Below, one piece after another: positions 1 through 6,774 of a DNA stretch of 14,063 bases. Position 1 is the stretch's first letter. Each line of letters begins with the position of its first letter. The stretch lies in contig CAMLIY010000063.1 of NCBI GenBank assembly GCA_946480125.1, forward strand, positions 1 to 14,063. The letters are read 5' to 3'. Under the pieces are notes generated by a model. It saw only the letters and a program-made list of their open reading frames with translations. It was not told the DNA's origin and made no database searches. Source of the stretch: an uncultured Asticcacaulis sp. (GTDB lineage: Bacteria; Pseudomonadota; Alphaproteobacteria; Caulobacterales; Caulobacteraceae). The translations under genes were made by a program, and so were the position numbers.

Positions 1-674
1 CCGGCATTGGTATAGCCGACCAGCGCCACGATGGGATACGGCACCTTCTTGCGCTGGCTGCGATGCAGGCCGCGTGTGCGCCGCACCTCTTCCAGTTCGG
101 ACTTTAACTGCTTGATCTTGTCGGCGATCATGCGGCGATCCAGTTCGATCTGGGTTTCACCAGGCCCGCCGGTTGTACCGGTGGCGCGCTGGCGTTCCAG
201 GTGGGTCCAGGTGCGGACCAGGCGCGACCGCTCATATTCCAGCCGTGCCAGTTCGACCTGTAGCTTGCCTTCGCCGGTTCGCGCCCGGCGCCCGAAGATT
301 TCGAGGATCAGGCCGGTGCGATCGACCACCTTGACCTCAAGTTTCTTTTCGAGATTGCGCTGCTGGATCGGCGAAAGCGCGCCATTGACGACGCATAGCG
401 AGGCTTCAGCCTCTTCGCACAGCATCTTGATTTCTGACACTTTTCCTTCACCAAACAAGGTTGCGGGATTGAGCTTGCGCACACGCATGCTCATCGTGCC
501 GACGATTTCCAGATCAAGGGCCATGGCGAGACCCACGGCTTCTTCAAGCCGTGACTCTTCATATCGGCGCGCAGGGGACTGTTCGCCACCGCCGCGCACA
601 TGAACGTCTATGTCCGGATCAACGACGACCGCGCGCACAATTTCTGGCGCGTTATCATGAAAACGATCGCTCAA
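1..674 (-). CDS. hflX: GTPase HflX, N-terminal part (3' end outside window)
   Basis: HflX is a ribosome-associated GTPase that splits or rescues 70S ribosomes under stress. About 224 codons are present. The N-terminal HflX domain carries LEEAVGLAMALDLEIV near the start, the family signature GGPGETQIELDR at residues 169-180, and a basic coiled-coil stretch after it. The window cuts the gene in the G1 loop (VALVGYTNAG), so GTP-binding motifs G2-G5 are not visible. No ATG fits the frame. The best start is TTG at 674-672, giving MSDRFHDNAPEIVRAVVVD, preceded by a purine-rich GGAAAAAAG. The GTG at 638 is an alternative. It starts 21 nt after the hfq stop and lies in the same reading frame, so the two are almost certainly one transcript, as in many proteobacteria. 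Identity is certain; the exact start is less so. Confidence 0.93.
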   Translation of the reverse strand, partial: MSDRFHDNAPEIVRAVVVDPDIDVHVRGGGEQSPARRYEESRLEEAVGLAMALDLEIVGTMSMRVRKLNPATLFGEGKVSEIKMLCEEAEASLCVVNGALSPIQQRNLEKKLEVKVVDRTGLILEIFGRRARTGEGKLQVELARLEYERSRLVRTWTHLERQRATGTTGGPGETQIELDRRMIADKIKQLKSELEEVRRTRGLHRSQRKKVPYPIVALVGYTNA

Positions 675-695
675 AGACTTTTTTCCGTAAGGATT

Positions 696-944
696 TTAGT
701 CGTCAAGGTCTTCTTCTTGCTCATAAAGCTGAACAGGTGCAGCCGGCATGATGGTTGAGATCGCGTGCTTGTAAACCAGTTGCGACTGACCATCGCGGCG
801 CAGCAGGACACAAAAATTATCGAACCAGCTGACGATGCCCTGGAGCTTGACGCCATTGATCAGGAAGATGGTCAGAGGGGTTTTGGTTTTGCGGACACTG
901 TTTAGGAACGTATCCTGCAGATTTTGTTTCTTATCGTGGGACAT
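696..944 (-). CDS. hfq: RNA chaperone Hfq
   Basis: Hfq is the Sm-like hexameric RNA chaperone that pairs small RNAs with mRNAs and controls stability and translation in the cytoplasm. The 82-residue product has the N-terminal helix ([19 protein letters not shown]), the Sm1 core ([20 protein letters not shown]) and the Sm2 signature YKHAISTI. It ends in a short acidic tail, EQEEDLDD, of the type proposed to compete with RNA on the core. Its length is typical of alphaproteobacteria. The ATG at 944 has an AGAAGGG ribosome binding site with good spacing. That site can be masked by a leader hairpin. The gene follows the aminotransferase gene after 114 nt and leads directly into hflX. Confidence 0.97.
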   Translation of the reverse strand: MSHDKKQNLQDTFLNSVRKTKTPLTIFLINGVKLQGIVSWFDNFCVLLRRDGQSQLVYKHAISTIMPAAPVQLYEQEEDLDD

Positions 945-949
945 TGTCG

Positions 950-977
950 GCCCTTCTTGTTTAAAAATTTGAAGGGC
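950..977 (-). promoter_or_regulatory. Hairpin over the hfq Shine-Dalgarno sequence
   Basis: In the hfq mRNA leader, GCCCTTC and GAAGGGC form a perfect 7-bp stem around a 14-nt A/U-rich loop. The 3' arm is the ribosome binding site itself, ending 5 nt before the ATG. Folding would block initiation. The single-stranded A/U-rich loop beside a stem resembles sites that Hfq binds, so autoregulation is possible. The pairing is seen directly; the function is inferred. Confidence 0.6.
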
Positions 978-1009
978 ACAATACCCCTCACACAGACAAT
1001 AAGTGTCTA

Positions 1010-1037
1010 TTTATGCAAAGATTCCGGGTCTTTTCAA
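1010..1037 (-). promoter_or_regulatory. Candidate hfq promoter
   Basis: On the minus strand, TTGAAA (1037-1032, 5 of 6 with the -35 consensus) is separated by 16 nt from CATAAA (1015-1010, 4 of 6). Transcription would begin near 1003 and give a leader of about 60 nt. A GANTC site (1020-1024) lies in the spacer and a small inverted repeat (AGACA/TGTCT, 994-1008) lies at the predicted start. The promoter would let hfq-hflX be expressed apart from ntrYX. Confidence 0.35.
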
Positions 1038-1047
1038 CCACAGTCTG

Positions 1048-1062
1048 GTAAAATTATTTTAC
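1048..1062. repeat. 15-bp palindrome over the aminotransferase stop codon
   Basis: GTAAAAT-A-ATTTTAC is a perfect dyad with 7-bp arms that includes the TAA stop of the aminotransferase gene. As RNA it would form a 6-bp A/U hairpin with a UAA loop. No T tract follows, so it is not a standard intrinsic terminator. It could be a 3'-end-stabilising hairpin, a protein site upstream of the hfq promoter, or chance. Confidence 0.4.
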
Positions 1063-1919
1063 ACACCTGCCGACGCACGGGCGCGTTCGATATAGACTTC
1101 CCTTAGCGCACAAGCGATTGGGCCTGGTTTACCGTCGCTAATCTTGTGATCATCGATGGCAATAATCGGCATCACCAAACTGGTCGCAGCGGTGATAAAG
1201 ACTTCCGAAGCCGCCTTGGCCTCCGTAAGCGTAAAGCTTTCCTCCCGCACTTCGATTCCACTTTCAGCAATCAACGGCAGAAGGTTAAGCCGTGTGACGC
1301 CGGCCAGGATATTGGCCGTCAGGCTGCGCGTCCTGATCACTCCGTCAATGACGATGTACACATTGGTCGAGCCACCCTCTGTAACGAAGCCGTCAGCATC
1401 TACGAAAATGACCTCACCCGCGCCCTGCTCTTTCGCTGTTTGCTTGGCCAGCACATTAGGCAGCAAGCCCACGGTCTTGATATCACAGCGTCCCCAGCGG
1501 ATATCCGGCGCGCTGATCGCCTTGATGCCGGCGTCAGCCTTGCGGGCGGCCGCTTCCCGATCGACCGGTTTGGCGGTGATCACGACCGAAGGGCGGGTAT
1601 TTACCGGAAACACATGATCGCGCGGCGCCACGCCACGACTTACCTGAAGGTAAACCAGACCCTCACGAATACGATTGCGGCGCACCACTTCGTTCAGCAC
1701 CACCATTAGCGAGGTGCGCGGCATCGGCATGGCGATTTGCAATTCCGACAGCGAGCGTTCCAGGCGGTTCAAATGCCCGGTCAGATCAGCCAGTCGGCCG
1801 TCAAATACAGACCACACCTCATAGACCGCATCAGCAAACTGATAGCCGCGATCCTCGATTGATACGGCGGCTTCGCTGGCGCGTTCATAAGCGCCATTTA
1901 CATAGGCAATTCTGGGCAT
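1059..1919 (-). CDS. dat: D-amino-acid aminotransferase (PLP class IV)
   Basis: This is a PLP-dependent fold-type IV aminotransferase. Its closest resemblance is to D-alanine/D-amino-acid transaminases, which interconvert D-alanine and D-glutamate through their keto acids. At 286 residues it has the family's usual length. The N-terminus (AYVNGAY, then EDRGYQFADAVYEV) matches the D-amino-acid subfamily. Lys148 in RCDIKTVGLLPNVLAK is the expected Schiff-base lysine. EGGSTNVYIV fits the E-x-x-x-x-N cofactor motif, and TRLNLL follows. The ATG at 1919 lies 6 nt after the ntrX stop, so it should be co-transcribed with ntrYX. A branched-chain or aminodeoxychorismate-lyase role is less likely given the N-terminal motif, but substrate specificity cannot be proved here. 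Confidence 0.88.
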   Translation of the reverse strand: MPRIAYVNGAYERASEAAVSIEDRGYQFADAVYEVWSVFDGRLADLTGHLNRLERSLSELQIAMPMPRTSLMVVLNEVVRRNRIREGLVYLQVSRGVAPRDHVFPVNTRPSVVITAKPVDREAAARKADAGIKAISAPDIRWGRCDIKTVGLLPNVLAKQTAKEQGAGEVIFVDADGFVTEGGSTNVYIVIDGVIRTRSLTANILAGVTRLNLLPLIAESGIEVREESFTLTEAKAASEVFITAATSLVMPIIAIDDHKISDGKPGPIACALREVYIERARASAGV

Positions 1920-1925
1920 TACAGC

Positions 1926-3326
1926 TTAGACCTCATCCTCATCGGCACGTATATGCGCCAGCCCAAGGCTTTTCAGTTTGCGGTGCAGGGCCGAACGTTC
2001 CATGCCGATGAAATTGGCCGTACGCGAAATATTACCGCCAAAACGCACGATCTGCGACGACAGATATTCCCGCTCGAAAACCTCACGCGCGTCACGCAAT
2101 GGCAGCGCAATAATCCGTTCCGGCCGGATGGCGCCGGCGGTCGCCGATTCCACCACTTCCGAGGGCAGCATGTGCGCCGTGATCGGCTCATTCGGATTAC
2201 CCGACGCCAGGATCAGCAGACGCTCGATATTGTTGCGCAACTGGCGGACATTCCCCGGCCATTCGTGCACCTGGAGCGTCGCCATCGCATCTTCGCTGAG
2301 GATGCGCTTCGGCAACCCCTGCGCCGCGCTGATGCGGTCGATGAAATACTGCACCAGTTCAGCGATATCACCACGACGCTCCGACAAACCCGGCACACGC
2401 ACTGGCACGACATTGAGGCGATGGAACAAATCTTCGCGGAAACGCCCGGCCGCGATTTCGGACGAGAGATCCTTTGAGGTCGAGGAAATCACCCGCACAT
2501 CAACCTGCACATCCTGGGCGCCACCAACGCGGGTAAAACGTTGCTCGACCAATACCCGCAGGATGCGGCTCTGGCTTTCGGGCGGCATATCGGCCACCTC
2601 ATCGAGGAACAAGGTGCCGCCGTGCGCGCGCTCGAACACCCCGATCTTGCGCGGACGCCCGCTTTCACCTTCCTCGCCGAACAACTCGACATCAAGCCGC
2701 TCAGGGGTCATGCCGGCGGCGGAAATGGCCACAAACTCGCATTTGGCACGCGGACTGACTTCATGAATCATCCGCGCCACCAGTTCCTTGCCTGAACCGG
2801 CCGGTCCGGAAATCATGATGCGTGAATTGGCCGGCGCCACCTTGGCGATGGTCGATCGCAGTAATTGCGCCGCCGCAGAATTTCCGATCAGTCCGTCCGG
2901 CACGACGGCTTGGCTGCGCAGGCGCTTGTTTTCTCGGCGCAGACTGGTCAGTTCAAGCGCTCTCTGAACAACCATGATCAGACGCTCTGTTTTAAAAGGC
3001 TTTTCGATAAAATCAAACGCGCCCTTCTTGATGGCGGTCACGGCGGTTTCAATATTACCGTGGCCGGAAATCATGATGGCCGGAATGTCCGGATCCAGCT
3101 CATGAATAACACTGAGCAGCTCAAGGCCATCCAGTCCGCCGCCCTGCATCCAGATATCAAGAACACACAGGCTGGGCTTGCGCGCCTTGATCGCCCGCAA
3201 GGCCGAATTGGAATCCGCAGCCGTTCGAACTGAATAGCCTTCATCCTCCAGGATGCCCGCAATCAGTTCACGAATATCGGCTTCATCATCAACAACCAGA
3301 ATATCGACGCCAGAAGAGACTTTCAT
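1926..3326 (-). CDS. ntrX: NtrX-type response regulator (AAA+, Fis HTH) lacking GAFTGA
   Basis: NtrX is the response regulator partner of NtrY, controlling nitrogen, redox or envelope genes in alphaproteobacteria. Residues 1-120 are a receiver with an acidic pocket (VVDDEAD), phosphoacceptor Asp57 in VLDIWM and Lys in FIEKPFK. A central AAA+ domain has Walker A GPAGSGK (174-180), Walker B GGTLFLDEVADMP and a sensor region RFREDLFHRLN. The C-terminus is a Fis-type HTH (GGNISRTANFIGMERSALHRKL). In the loop where sigma54 activators carry GAFTGA, this protein reads ELFGEEGESGRPRK (214-227), so sigma54 contact is unlikely, as is known for other NtrX proteins. The ATG at 3326 overlaps the ntrY stop by one base (TGATG) behind GAGGG; a GTG at 3329 would add one residue. 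Confidence 0.95.
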   Translation of the reverse strand: MKVSSGVDILVVDDEADIRELIAGILEDEGYSVRTAADSNSALRAIKARKPSLCVLDIWMQGGGLDGLELLSVIHELDPDIPAIMISGHGNIETAVTAIKKGAFDFIEKPFKTERLIMVVQRALELTSLRRENKRLRSQAVVPDGLIGNSAAAQLLRSTIAKVAPANSRIMISGPAGSGKELVARMIHEVSPRAKCEFVAISAAGMTPERLDVELFGEEGESGRPRKIGVFERAHGGTLFLDEVADMPPESQSRILRVLVEQRFTRVGGAQDVQVDVRVISSTSKDLSSEIAAGRFREDLFHRLNVVPVRVPGLSERRGDIAELVQYFIDRISAAQGLPKRILSEDAMATLQVHEWPGNVRQLRNNIERLLILASGNPNEPITAHMLPSEVVESATAGAIRPERIIALPLRDAREVFEREYLSSQIVRFGGNISRTANFIGMERSALHRKLKSLGLAHIRADEDEV

Positions 3327-5635
3327 CACACCCTCATCATTTTTGGCCCGTTTACCGGAGCCTCATTTGTAGTTTCCGGGGATAGCCCCGTCTGCATGCG
3401 CGGCAAACGCAGAACCGCCCGCGCACCACTTAAATGAACCGCGTCATTGAGATAAAACTCTCCGCCGTGGTCTTCGAGAATACGCTTCACTATCGCCAGG
3501 CCAAGACCTGTGCCTTTTTCCCGCGTGGTCACATAAGGTTCCGTCAGCCGGTCGCGATCTTTTTCCGGCAGGCCGATGCCATCATCCTCAACCTCAATAA
3601 TAAGCTCTCCCGCCAACTGAGACATTTCGACGCGCAGATGACCAATCACGCCCTCCGCCGCGTCGCCTTCTTCCGCACCCCGATCGCGCATCAGGCGTGA
3701 AGAAATTGCTTCACCACCATTTTTCAGCACATTGCCGAGCGCCTGACTGAGCATCCGGCCGTCACATACAACCCGCAATTCCGGCAGGGGCTCAACAATC
3801 TCTATACTAATATCCGGCCGGGCTACGCGCTGTGCAAAAACGGCGGCCCGCACCATTTCCGCTGCGTCTTCCTCGGAGAAGTTCGGGGCCGGCATCCGGG
3901 CGAAAGACGAAAATTCATCGACCATCCGGCCAATATCGCCCACCTGCCTGACGATCGTGTCGGTCAATCGATCGAAGGTATCGACATCGGTTTCGATCTG
4001 CGGCCGGTACTTTTTGCGGATGCGTTCGGCCGAGAGCTGAATAGGCGTCAGAGGGTTCTTGATCTCGTGGGCGATCCGGCGCGCCACATCCTTCCAGGCG
4101 GCGTTCCGCTGGGCGGCGATCAGGCGTGTAATGTCATCAAAAGTCAAAACCGACCCACCGGTTTCAAGCGCCGAAATACGGACACGCACCCGGCGCGTTT
4201 CACCCTTGCGGACCAGATCGACCTCCTGCTCCTCGACACGATGAACCGAAGCCTTATCCAGAAGTTCAGCGATTTCAGGGGCCAATTCCCGAATGCTAAC
4301 GCCAATTGCCTCTTCGGAGAGCGTTGAGAGGAAGTTAGCGGCATGACGATTTATGGCTGAGACGCGCTCCAGTACATCGATCCCGACAATACCGGCGCTG
4401 ATTTCAGACAATACCGTTTCAATAAACCGCCGACGGCTTTCTGCTTCCTCACCGGCCGATTTCAGCGCCGCCTGCTGGCTTTGCAAATCGGATGTCATGC
4501 GATTGAAAGCGCGCGACAGCACAGCGATATCCTCGGATTGCTTGACGGTCATCACGCGCGCATTGAGATCGCCGCCGGCCACCTTGTCCGCCGCCTGCAC
4601 CAGGCGCGCCACAGGCACCGCGATACTTTCCGCGGCCGAGGTGCCGCCCCAGATGGCGCCGATCAGCACCAGCAGGACAGCCTCCAGATAGGTCATGAAG
4701 AAAATGCCCTGCGCCCGGATTTTCTTGTTGGTTGTCTCGCGGTAGTCATTAATCGCCTGATTGGCGGTCTGAATCTTGGCATAGATGCCTGTTGGCAAAG
4801 GCTTTATGCCGTAAAGCATTGCCCCATTATAATCCGTGAGCGAATAAAGCAGACGGATAGCGTCTGGGTTGCCATAGGGGTAAGCCTTAGGTCCCGTCGC
4901 TGCCACGTCCTGAATGGCGTCTGACGGCGGCGCCATATAAACGGGCGCTTTGGGTGATTCCGCCCGCGCCAGCACCTGTCCGGTCCGGTCGATGACATAT
5001 ATCGCTGTCAGTTCGCCGCTTTCCTCATCAAGAATCTTTTTCAGGCCTACCGAAAAAGCCAGGCGATTGGGAAAAAGTGCCCGTCCCTCAGGGCTTTCGA
5101 CGCGTAGCTGAACTGCCTTCATGGCTACGCCGGACGTCCGCATGGCCTCGGTCAGGTATACGCCGGCCAGGTCATAGCCATTTTCAACCGACGTCTGGAC
5201 CCGATCCGAAAACCAGGTGTCGATGCCGCGGTTGAGAAAGGTGAAGGACAGGGCCACAATAATAGCGGGCGTCACCGCCGCCAGCGAAAACAGGAAGACA
5301 AAACGCAGGTGGAGACGCGCGCCGGCATCGGCACCCCGGCTGCGGGCAATAGTAATCACGCGGCGCACGACAAAGAAGATCAGCGCCAAAAGCAGAGCCA
5401 AATTCAACAGGATGAGGATCAGAAGGTAATCCGTCGTATTGCTTATCGGTCCCTTGACCGTCAAACCGGTGCCAGGGCTTGCAATAATCAGCCAGACGAT
5501 AAACGCCGTCGTTAATATGGACGCGCCATAGCCCGCCGCCAGGGCAAGTTTTTGCAAACCGGCCGTGCGGAGCATTTTCATGCTGCGCATGAATATGTGC
5601 AGCCATCGCCGTCTTGCCGATGCGTCTTTCAACAC
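3326..5635 (-). CDS. ntrY: Sensor histidine kinase NtrY
   Basis: NtrY is the membrane sensor kinase of the NtrYX system. The protein has two N-terminal membrane helices, a third segment (FVFLFSLAAVTPAIIVAL), a periplasmic sensor region and a fourth helix (LEAVLLVLIGAIWGG). A HAMP domain (VPVARLVQAADKVAGGDLNARV) and a PAS domain follow. The HisKA box RRIAHEIKNPLTP carries His523, and the ATPase has N box NVLKNGGEAI, G1 DDGIGLP and G2 GTGLGLA. I chose GTG at 5635 (769 residues) because GAAGG lies 5 nt upstream. A TTG at 5683 would give 785 residues, but it has no ribosome binding site and would place a conspicuous set of inverted repeats inside the coding region. An ATG at 5590 is a third option. 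The gene is coupled to ntrX. No ntrBC genes precede it. Confidence 0.94.
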   Translation of the reverse strand: MLKDASARRRWLHIFMRSMKMLRTAGLQKLALAAGYGASILTTAFIVWLIIASPGTGLTVKGPISNTTDYLLILILLNLALLLALIFFVVRRVITIARSRGADAGARLHLRFVFLFSLAAVTPAIIVALSFTFLNRGIDTWFSDRVQTSVENGYDLAGVYLTEAMRTSGVAMKAVQLRVESPEGRALFPNRLAFSVGLKKILDEESGELTAIYVIDRTGQVLARAESPKAPVYMAPPSDAIQDVAATGPKAYPYGNPDAIRLLYSLTDYNGAMLYGIKPLPTGIYAKIQTANQAINDYRETTNKKIRAQGIFFMTYLEAVLLVLIGAIWGGTSAAESIAVPVARLVQAADKVAGGDLNARVMTVKQSEDIAVLSRAFNRMTSDLQSQQAALKSAGEEAESRRRFIETVLSEISAGIVGIDVLERVSAINRHAANFLSTLSEEAIGVSIRELAPEIAELLDKASVHRVEEQEVDLVRKGETRRVRVRISALETGGSVLTFDDITRLIAAQRNAAWKDVARRIAHEIKNPLTPIQLSAERIRKKYRPQIETDVDTFDRLTDTIVRQVGDIGRMVDEFSSFARMPAPNFSEEDAAEMVRAAVFAQRVARPDISIEIVEPLPELRVVCDGRMLSQALGNVLKNGGEAISSRLMRDRGAEEGDAAEGVIGHLRVEMSQLAGELIIEVEDDGIGLPEKDRDRLTEPYVTTREKGTGLGLAIVKRILEDHGGEFYLNDAVHLSGARAVLRLPRMQTGLSPETTNEAPVNGPKMMRV

Positions 5636-5657
5636 CTTTGCCTTCGTACACAATGAG

Positions 5658-5708
5658 TGATATTTGCGCACTACTGTGTCCAAATATCAACAGCAATGTT
5701 GCATATTT
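5658..5708 (-). promoter_or_regulatory. Overlapping inverted repeats and CAA-N2-TTG motif before ntrY
   Basis: Two inverted repeats share a middle strand. Read on the minus strand, the first is AAATAT(G)CAACA, loop TTGC, TGTTGATATTT: 11 bp with one bulge, 5708-5682. The second is TGATATTTG (5689-5681), a 14-nt gap and CAAATATCA (5666-5658): 9 perfect bp, with a possible inner CAC/GTG pairing. The two hairpins are mutually exclusive as RNA. On the DNA level, CAATGTTG at 5694-5701 fits the CAA-N2-5-TTG pattern that I recall for NtrX sites in rhizobia. The block may be an NtrX operator, an attenuator or both. The repeats are seen; the role is inferred. Confidence 0.5.
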
Positions 5709-5726
5709 CACAAATATTCTAAGAAA

Positions 5727-6728
5727 TCAGGCGGCCATTAAGGCGCGGACGGCCGCTTCAATGGCGCTTGCCTCATCCATGCGACACAACCGCGCTTTGT
5801 CCTGGCGGCGAACCAGTGGATCCGGATCGTGAGCAGAGGCCTCAATATAGGCCCCCAGATGCTTCTTGAACATGCGCAGTCCCAAGACATCGCCGTAAAA
5901 CGCCATGGAAGCCTGCATATGCTCAATCAGCAGTGCGGCCCTTTCCGTCTGCCCTATCTCCGTCATGGCTCGATTGTCATTCAACGCCGCATTGAGGTCG
6001 CGGGCCAACCATGGACGCCCATAGATGCCACGCCCGATCATCACGCCATCGGCACCCGATTGCCTCAATGCGGCTTGAGCCGTTTCCAGATCCACTATGT
6101 CGCCATTGACAATCACCGGAATGGCCACAGCCTGCTTGACCTCTGATACCGCCCGCCAGTTGGCCTCGCCTTTGTAGAACTGCTGGCGGGTACGGCCATG
6201 GACGGTCAGGGCGGCAATGCCAAGGTTTTCGGCCCGCACGGCCAGTTCGGCGGCATTGTGATCGTCCCAGCCCAGGCGCATCTTTACCGTCACCGGCCGC
6301 GAGGTGGCCTTCAAGGCCGCCGCCATGATACGTTCGGCCTGATCGAGATCGCGCATCAGGGCAGAGCCACACAGGACGCCCGTTACTTCCTTGGCCGGAC
6401 AGCCGAAATTAAGATCGATGATATGCGCGCCCGACTCCTCGGCCAGGTGTGCACCACGGGCGATATGCGCCGGATCACGGCCGACAAGCTGGACGACCTT
6501 CAGGCCTTCATGTTCGCCAAGCTGAGCCTTGCGCACAATATCAGGACGGCCGGCTTCCAGATCAGCACAGGCCACCATCTCTGTCGCCGCATAAGACGCG
6601 CCCAGTTTATGCGCCATACGTCGAAACGGCAGGTCGGATACGCCGGTCATGGGCGCAATCAGCACCCGTCCCGGTACGGTTACGTCGCCAATTTGCAGCA
6701 CGTTTGCGGTCATGGGGCTCACATACAC
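5727..6728 (-). CDS. dusB: tRNA-dihydrouridine synthase DusB (NifR3 family)
   Basis: Dus enzymes are FMN-dependent and reduce uridines in tRNA D-loops to dihydrouridine using NADPH. The 333-residue TIM-barrel protein shows the flavin-binding start [15 protein letters not shown] and the family signature [11 protein letters not shown], with the catalytic Cys at 110. [30 protein letters not shown] and [16 protein letters not shown] follow in the usual order. The C-terminal helical domain ends at LMAA. The GTG start at 6728 has AGGGG about 8 nt upstream; an ATG at 6713 is possible but lacks a good site. The gene is divergent from ispDF (46 bp apart). In many alphaproteobacteria dusB (nifR3) leads the ntrBC operon, whereas here ntrY comes next after about 90 bp. 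Confidence 0.95.
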   Translation of the reverse strand: MYVSPMTANVLQIGDVTVPGRVLIAPMTGVSDLPFRRMAHKLGASYAATEMVACADLEAGRPDIVRKAQLGEHEGLKVVQLVGRDPAHIARGAHLAEESGAHIIDLNFGCPAKEVTGVLCGSALMRDLDQAERIMAAALKATSRPVTVKMRLGWDDHNAAELAVRAENLGIAALTVHGRTRQQFYKGEANWRAVSEVKQAVAIPVIVNGDIVDLETAQAALRQSGADGVMIGRGIYGRPWLARDLNAALNDNRAMTEIGQTERAALLIEHMQASMAFYGDVLGLRMFKKHLGAYIEASAHDPDPLVRRQDKARLCRMDEASAIEAAVRALMAA

Positions 6729-6740
6729 AATTCATTCCCC

Positions 6741-6766
6741 TTGCGCCACGTTTCTATCGCGCTAAA
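6741..6766 (+). promoter_or_regulatory. Weak candidate ispDF promoter
   Basis: TTGCGCC (6741-6747) is followed by 13 nt and GCTAAA (6761-6766). This loosely resembles the Caulobacter housekeeping pattern (TTGACG-like -35, GCTA-type -10). The start would fall close to the ispDF ATG at 6775. The 46-bp divergent gap must hold promoters for both genes unless dusB is read from elsewhere. Support is weak. Confidence 0.25.
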
Positions 6767-6774
6767 CAGACGAC

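Noticed and set aside
31..603. A 190-codon plus-strand open frame
   Set aside because: It is antisense to hflX. The opposite strand encodes clear HflX motifs (GGPGETQIELDR, GYTNAG), and the plus-strand product is Arg/Ser-rich with no recognisable domain.
5184..5711. A 175-codon minus-strand frame starting upstream of ntrY
   Set aside because: It overlaps the ntrY N-terminal half in another frame, while ntrY shows coherent membrane and kinase domains.
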